DNA of 64,000 nt from Sphagnum compactum. Taxonomy: Eukaryota > Bryophyta > Sphagnopsida > Sphagnales. The stretch is from assembly GCA_965153455.1 (NCBI GenBank), contig OZ234498.1, positions 5,394,001 to 5,458,000 on the forward strand, read 5' to 3'. This document shows positions 13,131 through 27,849 of this stretch, in pieces. How positions within the stretch are numbered: the stretch's first letter is position 1; each line of letters begins with the position of its first letter. Made by a program: the position numbers and the translations under genes. Below the pieces are notes generated by a model, which searched no databases, was not told the DNA's origin, and was given only the letters and a program-made list of their open reading frames with translations.

Positions 13131-13399
13131 ATATGCATGGCCCTTCCTCTACTTGATAAACTACCTACAACTTGTGAACATAAACAACACATGCCACAAT
13201 CAATAACATACATGTATTACAAACTCCATAGCCTGTCAAAAACCAAAATCATAAAATACATATATATGAACCCCTTTGGGTATTTTTGTTAAGGGATGGT
13301 GATTAAGGATTAGTAACCTACATATCAACAATTAGTATTAGGTTACAAATTAGGATTGATACAAATAATGACTTGTACATTAGTTACATTTTTATTGGT

Positions 13400-16300
13400 T
13401 ATACTAGTTAGAAATATTTTCATTTTAAATAAAAGTTGTTATAGAAGTTTCATAAACAAGTTTTTTTGTTTCAAATTTGAAAGAGAGCAATACATTTTAT
13501 CTAAGTTTTTTTCAATCCACAAGATAAATGTAAATTTGTTGTTTCCAAATTCATGTTTTGTTTCAATCTTTGGGAAATTTGAACTGTTTTTTAGGAACTA
13601 AAGAATGCACATATTAAACATGAACCTAATGAAAATTATGTTACATATTATTGCCTTTTGATTGTAAATATAATCTAACTCTGTAAAATAATAGATTTTG
13701 GTATTGTATTCTTGTAAAACAATAGTAGAAGTTGTAGATCAAAACAAAAAAAAGTAAAATAATCCCTTTTTTTCTTTTAAATTTTGAATCCTCAATACTC
13801 TTCACACATGTGTCTGTAATAAATGGTAGCAAACATAAACACCATGTATGGATTCCAATTTTCAAAACATATATAAACACATAAAACCTCAAAGAGTAAA
13901 CATTAATGAATATATGTCTTAAGATTTACATTATTGACCACAAGAAAAAAAAAATGATTGGAAAAGACAAAAATTTAGTTTACATATTGATAAAAAATTG
14001 CATCAAAATTGGTGGCACAACATTAATTCCTTGATGGATTTGCCACCAAAATTTGCACATCTCACATTGTAAACCTCTAAGACTTGTTGACACCTATGCA
14101 TATGCATAATATCAAACCTTGCCTTGTCGTTTGATAAAAATAAAGATTAAGGTGGACCAAAAATTAAGTGACACTTCATAATCCATTTTGAAAGTTCGTG
14201 TTTTTTGTATTTTTAGTGTATTTCAAGCCTAGCGAGTTGGCTTGATCTCAAATGATGTTAACATCTTTTCCATATATGAGTTTAAATCACCATTTTTAAC
14301 ACCTTTTAAAACAAATTTAGTAAATATTGGTTTTGAAAGACATAGTCTTAATATTAAAAAAACCTCTGCCATTTTTGAAATTTTATAAATGGAATATGAC
14401 CCAAAATTTTCACAAATAGGATATTGACTTTTTGACCTTAAAATGTTATCAACCTTCAAAAAAATGTGTTCCAAAGTTTCAAAAACATTTTATAAACACG
14501 TTATGAAATAAAAGTTGATATTCAAAAATTTGGGACTTCCATTCAAAATAATGGTTGATTCATTATTTTGTCATGAATAAAATAGTTTTTTGTTGAAAGA
14601 CTTCATGTGTTACGTTCACAAAACTGAGTTTTGTGAGTTTTGTCGGATATCCAATATAGTTTAAAACTTTATGTAACAATGACTAAAATACTACCACAAC
14701 AATAATCCCTTTTGTCCATTGTAGTCATTAATTAACCAATGGCCTTATCATAACAAAAATTATACAAAAAAAAAAAAATCATTGTAGAATTTAAAGCATA
14801 GATCCATGTGTGTTTTAGGTTGATTTCACAACCTATTCTTCATGAAATTGATGGTGTTGAAGGTTCATTTATCTAAAATAGAATCCATAATTTGGATTTC
14901 ATATTTAATTAATTAGAATCACACAAGACAACTTCAACATTATGCACCTTGTTCATTTTGAAAACAAAAATTTCAAATCAAGGGTGCAATCTAAAAGCAA
15001 TGCATGCACGTGAAATTGGTTAGATTCACTCACCTTGTGAGGGAAACAAAAGGGGGCCTTCAAGACACTCAAGTGAATGTGAATATTTTATTTTACATCT
15101 TTCATATTCGTAGCCTATAATTAGGGGCACACCGCACCCAAAGTTACCACACATTCTTCCTTCATTAGTTTTGTTCTTGCTTGCTTGAAAACATCATTGA
15201 TGACAAATTAAGAACATCACACACTATTGATTAAGGTATGGTAGATAAGGTATTTGTGTCCAACAAATGAAAATGCAAGGAACATAACATCCTCTCCACC
15301 ATTCACATGGCATAAGGATCAACATAGTAGACCATGGAGAGCTCTTGTTGAGTCAACTTGATATATTCAACAATTTGCACACAAATATATCTCAACCTTA
15401 TGCAATCTTGATAAGTGTATGCACACATTTGAGCAAAGGGAGGATACAAAGCAACCCTTTAATGAGATTAACATCACAAAAATAATTTAAATGCTTCTAG
15501 AAGTAGCATTGTTATTTGCATTTTCAACATGCAAGTTCACAATCAAAAGGTGGTGTTCAACAAATACCCATTTTGCTTGAGAGAGCATGGAAATCCATAT
15601 GGTCATTCATGTCCCTACACAACTTGTTGCCTTTAGTATTAAGTAGACCCATAAGCTTGTAGAATTCTTGGAAGTCTTCTAGGTTGGGAACAAAGAAAAC
15701 ATATATAGGTTTTGCAAAATGCCTTCCAACTAATGTACAAAATCCACATTTAAAAAAATGATAACATCATGGATGGTATTGTGAACAAAACATTAAACCC
15801 AATTAAAAATGGGCCAACCTTCTCCTTGAATTACAAAATCACATGGCCTTGGGAAATGCCACTACCATTGCACCCCAAGCTCACCAACTTCCCTCACAAT
15901 TCCTCCATCCTTAAACTACCAAAGTCAAGTAAAACCTTGAACCCTAAACAAATGTTGTCACAAGTGGCAAAGACACCAACTATTTCAATTCACAAATGAT
16001 TTAATTGCAATTTGCTTCCATCCTTGTACCACGTAATGGTGAATTAACAACATTAAAAATATTTCATATGTAGGGTGAATGTATCGTTCAATGGCTCGCT
16101 TTTGTCACATTTTTTGGTTTTTGCAATAGCCATATTTTTTCAATGTCTCTTAACAAAACATACCATCTTAAAATTTCCAATTAGGACTCAATTTTAAATT
16201 AATCTTCAATTTGATTATGAAAACACATGTATAATTATTTTTTGACAAAAGTACACACTTCTAACATTGAACTATTCCAAAAGCTAAAACAAAGATGAAA

Positions 16301-19300
16301 AAAATGCCCAAGGAGGTGAATCTCTTTTACCTCTATCTTTTATGATTTTGCTTTGTTTCTTGCAAAAACGTCAAGTTATGCAATGTGCATATATTTGTTC
16401 AATGTGGCATGTGTTTTTTATGTTTGTAGATTGTGACATTTTATTACATAGGAAGTGCAATGCATGGGAGGTTTGTGCAAAACTAAATAGGTTATAAATT
16501 GCATCTAGTTTGTGTGTCTTTGTGGTTGTGGATTGCTTAGAATGTCAAACTATTCAAATAAGAGGCAAGTTAAGAAGCTTTCAAGGATAGCAAGAACCCA
16601 AGGGAATTTTTTCTATATCTTGATGTTATTGGTGTTGTTTTGAAACATGTCATGTAAACTATAGTTGTGTAAGAAGGTCTTATTATTCCACTATGCTTTT
16701 GTGAGCTAGGGTGCATGTCTATAATACCACTAAGTTAATAAAACAATATAAGATAACAAGGAAATGGTGGAAAATTTAGGTGATTATGGCACAATGAGAT
16801 GATCAAAGAAAAATAGGGAGGAAATTGACAATTCAATGTGTCTAATGGACTTATGAATGTAATAAAGTTCAAAGTTCTAGGTCTGTTGAAGGAAGGTGTG
16901 ATGTTAGTGAATAAATTAAAATATGAATATTATATATTATTTTGGGGGTGGGGCACACATGTTTTAAGTTTGATTATAAATGGAATGTGTGTTGGGAGAA
17001 AATAAGGGGAGCTATTGGAAAAGCTTTGATTGCAAAAGTGATATGTTAGAAACTGGATATTGGAAGTTGGAACTTTGAATTGATTAGAGAGGGCAAATGA
17101 ACCCAAGAGGGAGGCATTGAAAGACTTTATCCATGCTACTTTTGCGTATTTTAGGAATATATAATTGACAATATATTTAGTTGTAGAAGATCAAGATTTA
17201 TTTTCAATGGCATGTGATAGGATCTAAGGCATTGTTGTGTATTGCTTACATGTGATGTTCATTAACTTTGTGATATGTATTTGCTATGCATTTGTATTTA
17301 TTATAAATTGCATACTCCTAGGTCTTCACTTTTGGTCACTTATCAAGATGCAAATAATGTGTGATGAACATTGAAGAGGTCATAAAGATGAAAAAAGGAT
17401 AAACATGTTCTTGATTTACCTTTGCTTATTTTTTTGGTTGTGGTCTTTCTAAAGAAAAGAAAAACTAACGTCATTATATATTTCCTTTGTTGTGTGCATG
17501 TGGGTTGTGTTTGCAAACATTTTACTATAGAGATAAGGCATGATGAGTATGAGATAGATGATTTCATGGTTGATGTGAAGGAAACTAATGCAAATAATAT
17601 CATGTGATGAACATTGAAGAAGCCAAAGCAAAGAAGAAAGAAAACAAAAGTTACTTTCAAGTTTTACCTTCAAGTTTATTTAGGTGTGTTTTTTTCAAAA
17701 CTAAGAGTACGTTAATAGTTACATGTTTATTTTGCAATGTTAATGGTTTATGCTTGCAAGCATTTTATTTCGAAGGTTTACATTTTGATGATTATATGAT
17801 CCTTGAGGAAAGTGGGGATGAGTATGAAAACTCATGAATTGATATTATTTTATAGTTAATGAACAATAGGCAAAATTTAGTAGATGATGTATAGAAATGT
17901 GAGACGATCATTGGTGATTCAAAGAAACCAATGAAAAGAAGAAAAATGGCATAAACTAAAAGTGTTTGTTTGACATCTAGTTTTGTGATTATGTTTCTTT
18001 TCAAAGTTGTAAGATGTTTTTTTTCTTGTTTATTTTTGTAAATCTATGAGAAGATTATAGTATAAATAATTTTCAAACTATTGTAACAAGGAATAACTAA
18101 AAATATGAATTATCATTATAAATATATATTGATATGAGTTTATGTAGAAGTAGAAAAATACTCAAATTTGCATGAATCTGAATAAATTTTTTAAAAGGTC
18201 TGTACCACAAATAATGGGAGTGATTAAATTAATTTTAAAAAAATCTATAATGTAATTTGGAAATAGAATAATGCACATAGGATTTTGAAGAAAAAAAATC
18301 TACCCAAGGTATTTCAATATTTTAGTGAAGTAAATACAATTACAAGTTTTAAAACACATTTGAAAAATCTTAGAATGGTCATCTTCTTAAAATCACCTTT
18401 TAAAATGATTAAGAATTTTTTTTGAAAAAAAAGTGGTTTTACGAATCTAAACTTTAGATACTAGTTTCAAAGTCAATGTCAGCTTGAAGGTAGGTTAGTA
18501 CCCCTTGCTAAACTCCTAGTGCCTTTTTAAAATTCAATCATTGTATTAGGGTAGTACTCATACCAAACTGATAGAACAATCCTTATTAGTCAATGTTGAC
18601 TAAACCAATATTTTGATTATAAAAAATTGAAAACTCATAATTTCTTGACAAAAAGTTCAAATTGATTTTTTTCTAAGAGTCTCTTTTTAGCCTAGGGAAA
18701 GAGTTTTCCAATGCCATATCATTCATCCCGATCAATATTGATTTGATTTTTGAAATTGTCAAGAAAATAAAATTTGGTAAATAATTCGATAATAAACTAA
18801 ATGGAGATTTGTAACTTTTTCAAACTAACTTTGAATTGAGTGTTTTAGATTCTCACTTTATAACCCTTGAGAAGAGATTTCCAAATGAATATTGGTCATT
18901 TCAATTGAATTTCATTTAGCTTTTAATTTTCTCAAAAAGTTAAAATTAGTAGGCAATTTTTAAAATTACTTGCAATAAGTATTTTTGGTAGATTTAAAAA
19001 CTATTTTCAATATTTCATAACTACTTATGGTAACTATATTTTATAGTTTCTAAGTTATTTTCAATTTCTATTTTCTATAGGTGGTTTTTGTACCTAATTA
19101 ATACTAAAGTATTATTTCAAAAATTTCCTTTTAACAATTTTGTTTACATGCATTTTATTGCAAACAAAAAGTTAGATGAGTATAACAAATATGACAAGGA
19201 ATTCAAGATTTATGAAGGCAAAGCAAAAAAAAATTGTTCCTTCACCTTTGTTTTATATGGTTGTTTTTTTTGCAAGTATGAATCTTTAAATACATTTTGG

Positions 19301-20356
19301 TTTTTTTTGGTACAATTTGTTATCCATGTTTGTAAACATGTTATTATGGAGGAAGGGCATGATAATTGGTGAGTATCAAAAGGATGATTTCATCATTAAT
19401 GAAGACAAGGAAGTAGATGATGCACATTCAACATTCTAAGAAATAACAATGATGAAGCAGTCAAAAAAAAGAAAAAAAAAAAAGGAAAAAAGGTCCTTGT
19501 TTTGCCTTTGTTTTTATGTTTTTAAGTTTTTTTTTGCTACTCCTCTATGTGATGGATAGTGGAGATGTGTAGGTAATACTAGCTCCTAAATCTTAATGTG
19601 TGACTATGATAGTTGTAGGGAGGATGCATTTGGAAATTGGAAAAGCTTTTGGTGTCATATGGATTAAGACCTAAAACTTAGAAGGTACTTTACTAGATAC
19701 ATTATGATTCATAGCATCATATTAATACTATACAATAGATAATAAACACATTAGAATTTAATATTCATATAACATTTACACTAACAAGGCAATGGTGATC
19801 ACCAACTTCCCAAATCTATCTATAGGCAATGGTGCAATGGATTCCTTCCATGAACATATATGTATAAAACATGTTTTGTCATTGATGCAAGAATTTGAAT
19901 CATTGTATAAAATAATGAAACAACAATGCAATTGATTCATTCCATCCATATGCAAGTGTAAAATGTGTTTTGTCATTGATGCAAGACTTTAGATGTAAAA
20001 TTTGAATAATTGCATCTAAGTGAGGTAATAGGTTCCAAGTTTTAGCTTAAAGGTTTTATAAGTTAAACTTGTGACTTGTGAAGTTTACTAGTTGAGTTTG
20101 GGGTTGCACATTTGCTTTCTATTAACCTTGTTTGGTGCTTAGGTAGCCAAATCTACTCTTTTTGCAATCACCTTGTAGTCAAATGCACTCCACTAAAATG
20201 CACATGTCACCAATGTTTTTTATCACACTCAATATGGTTCTACTTAATATATGGACATTTGTTAATGACAACTCATTAACATAACCATTTTTACAAAAGA
20301 AAAGTCACTAGAAGGCAATTTCACCTCATAAAAAACATTTAGTCAATTATGCTAAT
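13400..20356. other. AT-rich intergenic sequence with ancient tandem-like blocks, no gene seen
   Basis: Blocks at about 17,350-17,600, 17,605-17,850 and 19,150-19,450 share weak similarity (AACATTGAAGAAG, TTGCAAACATTTTA, GATGAGTATGA). A short duplication of TGTTTTGTCATTGATGCAAGA lies at about 19,870 and 19,964. No open frame has protein-like composition and I see no host gene. Confidence 0.5.
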
Positions 20357-20361
20357 TTAAG

Positions 20362-21185
20362 TGTCGCAACCCCAATCTTGAGAGAGTGTGAAGATGAAGA
20401 CTCACACTCCCGAAATTGGAACTTGGGAGTCCGCCGGGACTTCCAAAACTTTAGAGAGCAATTGCAGGGGTCAAAACACTTTGCATAGGGAAGTTTTTTA
20501 TATCATTGGAAAGCTATTGAAGTGTAAATGTCTAAAATGGGCTCGCATGACCCATTTGGACATCTGCAGCACAAGTTATGGCAAAAAGAAAGGCCGAGAG
20601 TCAAACTGGCAATTTGACTCCCGACCACAAAAGTCAGGAATCGACCTGACCCTTGTGCGTGCAGGTGAAGTGCAACACAACGCTGGAAAGCTCTCGATGA
20701 GAGCTACAACTTTGCTTTAGACCTCATCCTAATTGGAGGTCTAAGCAAAGAGTTATAGTTCCACAAAATTGCGGGAGTCCAAACCTTGGCAGTTCCGGGA
20801 TTCCTCCTTGGGAGTCCCGGGACAAAAAACCATTTGGATGTAGGTGCCGCAGAGAGACGCATAGAATACTATATGGGGGAAGGTGGTGGCTTCCCCCGAG
20901 TCCGGGCCGTGGTGAGTCTTATGAGTCCAAAGTCGCCCGTGGCTTGTCCTAGCACCAAAGGTGCTCCAAACAGTATTCTAACCAACTTGTTGGTTGGTTT
21001 GATGCAGATTCGAATGAGTAACTAGAATGCTTGTCACTCTTCCTAGTCCCATCCCGGAGCCTAAGCACACCCCTCTACCCCTTTGAAGTGCTGAGAGCTG
21101 GGATTGTGCCCCGAGCTCCTAACATTTGTGCTATTCACTACCTTAAACTCTTCTTGAGTCTATCAAGGAGCTTGGGATCGCGTCA
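20362..21185. mobile_element. Solo LTR (824 bp) of an LTR retrotransposon with a 5-bp target duplication
   Basis: The block begins TGTCGCAACCCC and ends GATCGCGTCA, giving the canonical TG...CA termini. It is flanked on both sides by TTAAG (20,357-20,361 and 21,186-21,190), an exact 5-bp target-site duplication. GC content is clearly above the flanks. There is no internal region or second LTR, so this is a solo LTR left by LTR-LTR recombination. The opening resembles Ty3-type LTRs, but the family cannot be fixed without the coding region. Confidence 0.85.
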
Positions 21186-22599
21186 TTAAGTTTGAATTAT
21201 GTAGTCATTGCCTATGTGGTGCCCACGTGGTTTGATTGGGTGCAAATTTTAACTAAAATCAATTTGAAAACTATTGATTATAAGCAAATGAAACTAGTCT
21301 ATTGTTAAAATTGTGCCCCCCTTCTCCAAAGAGGTTGTTGGTTCAAAGTTGGTGAGGAATGGTAATACATGCATGACAATTTTTTGCTCTTGCATTTATC
21401 AAGACAAGTGTTCACCATGGAAGTCGTGACTTGAGCAATGTTTAACCATGCATTGTCATTTGGAAAATATTTGAGGGATGTCTAATGTCCCCCCTTCAAT
21501 TGATGATTTGTGTTTTCCCTATAGGGAGGTGTTTGAACAAAATACAATGAATTTTTTTTTGAGTGTTTTACATATAATTTACTACCAACTAGAGACCTAA
21601 TTAGTTTAGGTGTCCAATTAAAAGAAATTGTTTTAGGATTTTTCCTACATGGGACAAATGATCATTTTTGGTTTTGCTAGCTCCATTCATAATGTGAATC
21701 AATATTGGGGAACATTGCAATGATTCAAAATAACAATTAGGAACATTGATTGGACTTTAAAATAGGTGATGGTAAAACTTGTTACCACCTGACAAAACCA
21801 CACCTCGCCTTACTAGGCTCCACATGTTCATAAGTGGCATGTTGGACATAACACAATCTATAGGTCCTCATACACATGGTCATCTATACATCCTTCAAGG
21901 GAAAATTAAAATGGAGTATTTGGAAGGTTTGTGTTATTCTAAGTATTCAATTTTTAAAATAATTTTTTTGTGTGTTAACTATGTTTAAAATTACCAAATT
22001 GACAAAACTAATTTTAAGCTTATATTTGTCGTTCTAATTCTCACCTAATTTATTAAACCAACCAATTGTTTTGTGGTTATAGAGGTAGTTAATGACAACT
22101 AGACATTTCATGTATGGTAAAAGCTTAGGGTGGGGGACATTCTTGAAATGTGGCATTGAATGAACTTGATATTTTGTGTCACTAAATATGGGTTCAACAC
22201 TAGTATTGTATTGTGTAGAAATAAGATTTATAGTCACTAAATTAGAAAGGGTAGTTATGTACACAATGGAAGTAAGCATTAGGTCATATCCTCCACTACA
22301 TAGACAATACATGTAAATTGAATTTTTGTGTGGATGTAGGTCCTGGGAATTAAGGTGATTACAAGTGCATGAAATGTACAATTTGCATTGTTGTTTAAAC
22401 TAAGGATTTAGAATATAATTGTGGGGTTTTAGCAACTTGGTGGGATTTGGGCATTGTTGGTTGTTGTGTTAGTTATTGTATTTCTTGGAACTTGCATAAT
22501 CCACAATTGGGTTGGGGGAACTACATAATCCACAAAAATTAAGTGTTATACAAGATGTCAAAGCCAAAATATGACTTGGTATTGGACTAGTTCTTCTAA

Positions 22600-23640
22600 T
22601 ATTCATGCAACACTAATGATAAAACCTCATTGGCAAACCTTGCATAATTGTGAAAAAGGAATGATATTGGAGCAAAGTCACCAAAGGGTTTTACTATGGC
22701 AACAAGGAGAATGATGTCTTTTGCACACCTTGTGCCAATGTTGCAATTATTTTAATGTTTTAAGGGGGGCTACCCATGTATGCCCCCTTGGTTTAGTGAC
22801 CTAAAAGATATAATCTTAGACTTGTAAGATGACAAAGAACCAATTTTTAAAATAAAATAAAATGGTGAACGTCATCACAAACGTAAAAAGATGGTTAGGC
22901 AATTTAGTTCTCCATGGTTGAAATTATCACGAGGAGTACCAATATTAAACTCCAACATGTAAAATGTTTTGTTTGTGAACAACAATTTGAGGATGAGATT
23001 TTTTGCTAGCACCATGTAATCTAATAATCTGGAAAAGCATGTCGAAAAGATAAAGGTTTTGAAAAACTTGCCACAACTTGGAGTTCAAATTAGAACGTGA
23101 TATGCCAACAAGTAATGTATGTTCCTACAATTTAATGAGTTAATTTTTGCCCACATGAATCATATCACAATGTTTGATCAACAAATATAGGGAGGACTAA
23201 AGGATGAAGGAGGTTGCAAGAAGGAAAAGTTTGTCATCATCTTTCATCTTCTCGAGTGAGGCACATTGATGTGGGAATACAAAGTTCTAAAGTCTCCATT
23301 TTAGTTTTTGGGGATCCCAATGATGCCCAAAAAACATTAGTCAAAACAACCAATTAAACAATGGTCTAGTTTATGCATGTTGAGGTTGTGAATAGGGTAA
23401 AAGAAGTGATAGCTATTTCAAAATATCTTGCTTTGATCCTTGATGAAATCACCACCATTAGCAGTTCAAGTTGGATAAATGTGGGTGCCTATGTGATGGT
23501 TGATTGAGATTGGGTTCTTTTATTGATTTCTTCATAACATGTCATTGAAGGGGGACCTAGTAACATTTGACCGAAGTTATCATGTTTAGGCATTCAAAAA
23601 CAATGGAGGGTTCTTACTAGGAAACATGGCTAGCAAATTA
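22600..23640 (+). pseudogene. hAT-like transposase relic (DUF4371-type), copy C
   Basis: This is a heavily broken relic of the plant hAT-like transposase family. In shifting frames one reads a BED-side segment near 23,025 (NNLEKHVEKIKVLKNLPQLG), then near 23,430 LALILDEITTISSSSWINVG, then VIEGGP near 23,545. These correspond in order to parts of copies A (42.5-48.4 kb) and B (58.6-60.0 kb). Stops and frameshifts are numerous, so no product is made. Confidence 0.65.
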
Positions 23641-23929
23641 TAATCCTTTGGCACATATGGTATTTCAAATAGGGTTTGAATTTTGAACTCTTGTTGTTTT
23701 GTTTTAGTTTTTTTAAAAAATTTATTTGAAGTTCTTTGAGTTCTATCACGTTGCAATTTTTTTCATGCCAAAAGTCAATTTCAAAATAGGGTTGTTAGCC
23801 TTGCTGTCCCATGACATCTTGATCCAAACACACTAAATGAAAAATAAACTTGGAATGGGCTTTAAAGTTTGGGGGATGTCCTACTTTGCCTTGGATGAGG
23901 GCAAAACACATGCTAGGACGACAACATGG

Positions 23930-24340
23930 TGTTCATGCATGGTTGAGTGGCTCACCTTTTGAAAAAAATAAATTCACACAATGTCCACTTTATAGTGTTA
24001 AATTGGTAATTTAATCTAATATCATTGGTTAACTAGTTATAAAATTCATACATACAAAAAGAAATAAAGTTCATATCAATAGCAACCCAAGTAGATTTTC
24101 CAAATATATTCATGTGTGAAAAAATAAACTAAAAAATGAAAAGAAACAACAACTCTATGAATAGGTGTAGTGAAAATTTGGTTATGTATTTTGATTGAAG
24201 GATTTGACATAAAATTTTACTATTTCATATTACACCATATATTAATCATTATAGATAATTTGGAATGAAGTTTAATTGAACTCCTCAATTTTCTACATTA
24301 TATTCAAACTATGATTCCATAATGTTTGATTCCAAAGTCC
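23930..24340. repeat. Diverged dispersed repeat, copy 2 (uninterrupted)
   Basis: It matches 11,980-13,110 but lacks the 0.7-kb GC-rich insert. It follows directly after hAT relic C, so it could be a distal part of that element. Confidence 0.6.
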
Positions 24341-24399
24341 ACTATTAAAAGCGAGCACACATTTTCATCAAAAAATAATTACACATATTTTTTCATAAT

Positions 24400-27300
24400 C
24401 AAATTGTTAATTTAAACTCAAGTCCAATCAGAAAATTTAAGATTATATGTTTTGTTTGTAAGACATTGAAACAAGACGGGTATTACAAAAACCAAAAAAA
24501 GTCACAAAAGAGAATCATTCATTGTTGCATACACTCTACTTGGGACATCAGGCTAATAATGGGAAACAAAAAAGGGATTGTGATGGGAATGATGGATTGA
24601 TGGGAAGGAATGATGGGGGATGATGAAGGACAACAAGTGAACATCGGGGAATGACTAGCTATGGTAGGGGACAATAAAGGATGTCAAAAAATGCGTGAAG
24701 GATGATGAAGGAACAATGGGCCAATGACATGGTACAATGGGGAGTGGTGGGTTTATGACAAACCAAAAATAAAATAAAATTCAAGGAATGGATGAATGAT
24801 AAGGGATGATGTTTGGGGGGGGGGGGATGCAAGATGCTATGAGCAATCACAAGGGTGTTGGGATGGACACCATTGACAAAACTATTAAAACTTTGCGATA
24901 GTTGACAAATGATGGGGATGTCCCTCATGGCCACCTGGTTTAAAAATCAAGATGCAAATTCATTTATTTGATTTAAATTGTAAAATGCTTGTGAAGGAAC
25001 TCGAAATGGCTAGGTGTGAACATGGTAAAGTAGACAAAAAAGAGTAGGTGGATGATGATGGACCAAAAATGACATGATAGGAGTTCATTTTTACATAGTT
25101 TTAATGTTGTGACCAACTTCAAAATGTTGAATTTGTTGATTAAAAATTAAGGTTTTGAAAGAACTATGCGTTGTACATCCTTTTATAATACATTATAAAA
25201 CATTATCAAAATGAAGATACTTTAATCAAATTCAAAAGAATTACATATTTATAAAATTATATGAACTTTGACCCTCCAAAAAATACCCAAATACCTATTT
25301 TCATTTACAATGGCATCATCAATACAAATTTTCATTTTCATTTTGATCATACAACTTGTGACAAAATACGACAAAATAATTTTTTTAGTAGCTAGAATCT
25401 ATGAGTCCATTTACAAACATTTTAGGATTGTGATCTAGATTGAAACACAAGTTTGAAAGCCTCCCTTTGCCCAAAAATGGACATATGGTGTATAATTTTT
25501 AAAATGTTATTCCTATAGGAGTATAATGATCAACATGAGTCATTTTTACAAAACCCAATTAAGTGTTGAATTTAGTAAACATAACATAACTAGAATGTTT
25601 GGAATTTCACATTATGACATCCAAAAATGGACACCATTAATGTATTTGTCAACTATGTATCACCACTTTTATCTTGTATCATGCATATGAAAACACAAAA
25701 AATAGCATCAAAATATGTGGATGTATAATAGGAAAAACCCAATGGCCCTTACATTTATAAGATTTATTTCAAAAAATACTTAGAACAAACTTTTAAAAAT
25801 ATACCAAAAGTGTCCCCATTTAATGGTTGGTAAATTCATTTTTGGGGAGTTTTTAGCACAATATATTCAATGAAATATATTTATAGCAGGTTAGGATATA
25901 AAAGCTTGAAGAGGTCACTTCCATTTTATTCCAAATAACACAAAAAAAAGGATGCCACTTATTGAAATAAATAAATAAATAATAATTTACTTAAACTTAA
26001 AATAGGGTTCTTTTAATTCATTATAAGAATATAATTAAAATATACCTAGTATATTTTTAAATATACCTAAGCTATACCATTAATTCATAGCATACCAAAA
26101 AATGCCCGTTTATTTTAGGTTCTTCCTAAAGCATACAAGAAGTGACCTCCCCAAGCATAAAAGTCATTATTATTTTAAAGCACCCATAAAAAATCCATTC
26201 TACTTTTTCTTTGTTAGAACAAAGGTGACGCATACTTGAAAAAAAATACCAAACCGCAAAAAATCAATTTTAGGCCTACTTGTATTTAGAAAAAATATTT
26301 TAAATCTACTTTTATAATGTAAAATTTGAAAACTAATGCACAATATTGAAGAAAGTTTATCTTTTTTTTAAATCATTCATTAAATTTAAATGATGTATAA
26401 TGATTATGATGGCTTTTGTTGTTATCTTTTGTTTATTTTGTAAGTAGACAACCGAGGTACTTCATTGGTTCACATTATTGTGCTTTCACCCGATGTCATT
26501 AAACAACTACAAGAACAATAAACTTGCATCACACAAATATAATAGTTTAGACCTTGAACCATCTACAACTTACATGTGGTGTGACCTTGGACTAAAATGC
26601 TATTGTAATCTTTGTACTCTTTTTTTGTCGATTTTCCCAAGAAACATCTTGAGTCTACCAAACTTCTACTAAATTCTACAAACCACATGTAATCTATTTA
26701 ATGTCAAAACACATTGGATAAGCATGCTAAGCCCACCTAAACATGTTATTACATAACACAAGACACTAATGGTGAAGATGATTAAACATAAAATGGAAAT
26801 TGAACATGCCAATAAGGTGTAGCCATAGTAATAAGAGTCACAAGAAATGTAACCACTGCTTTGTTTTGCATGTTTTTCGACTTCAATTTTAATCAATTTT
26901 GAAAATGATCAATGTGTTTAGCTAACATTGTAGTCAATATGTCATAATAACATATTGAAAAAAGTAAAAAGAATCAAATGGTATAAATGTTCCAAAAGGA
27001 TTTTTTTAAACCTGCATTGAAGGGTGAAAACATAATGAAAGGGACTATTTGGATTGTCACAATTGTAATTTTAGTGGAGTGTAAATGAACTTAAAATGGT
27101 TAAGTCGGTTTTAAGATTAGTATTGTCAAAATTTTAATTATTTATGTTGTAATAGACTTTAATGGGAGTCATTTTTGAAAACATGGATGAGTTTTAAGAA
27201 AAGAGTGAACTCATGACTTTTTTTGAATAATGACATTGTATTTGTTACACATGCAAAATTTTCATGTGAAATCTAATTTAGTATGACATAGGAATGTGAA

Positions 27301-27570
27301 AATGATTTATAAAAGAACCATTGTCAAATGAAGAATTTAAGATAAGATGCATTCAAAAAAATTCAATACAAAGAAAAATTGTTTGATTTTCATCATTTTC
27401 AATCATTCATAGTCTAATTCACATTGAAAATTTCAAGCTTTTACATAGATGTTTTGACCAATCGCATATTTAATGATATTTATACCAATAAATTTTTAAC
27501 ACATGCATAAAGGAATGCACATTGGATTTATAATTTGATAATAATTATTACTACATGAATAATTAATTCA
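24400..27570. other. AT-rich intergenic sequence, no gene seen
   Basis: Contains a G run at about 24,816-24,826 and a GATG-rich patch at 24,540-24,700. No frame resembles a known protein and no exon-like GC rise is present. Confidence 0.5.
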
Positions 27571-27574
27571 GTAA

Positions 27575-27843
27575 GTTCGTCTGTCTGTGACGGGGGTTTT
27601 GGGGGGTGGGGGAGGGAGAGGCCGGTGAAGCAGCGGGCGATGCCCAACACTATCTCTGTCTGTCTGTGACAGGGCTTGGTCTGTCAGTCTGTATTGGGCA
27701 CGAGCGGGAACTGGGCACGGGCACGGATTGGGCACAGGATTGGGCATGGACTGGGCACGGGCTGAGCACGAGCGGGCCAGGCACGACACGGGCGGGCTGG
27801 GCACGGGCGGATTGTGTCCGAACGTCACGGGTACCCACTAGTT
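27575..27843 (+). mobile_element. GC-rich element related to the 12.2-kb insertion
   Basis: It begins TCGTCTGTCTGTGACGG (compare TCCCGTCCGTGACG at 12.2 kb) and ends GTACCCACTAG-T (compare GTTCACACTAG-T). The interior is a degenerate minisatellite of GGGCACGGGC-type units. It is a sharp GC island in AT-rich flanks. Frames on both strands (27,568-27,851) are by-products of the repeat. Confidence 0.5.
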
Positions 27844-27849
27844 TTAACT

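Noticed and set aside
22034-22381. 115-codon minus-strand frame
   Set aside because: AT-rich, with no recognisable motif or splice context, in a region of decayed repeats.
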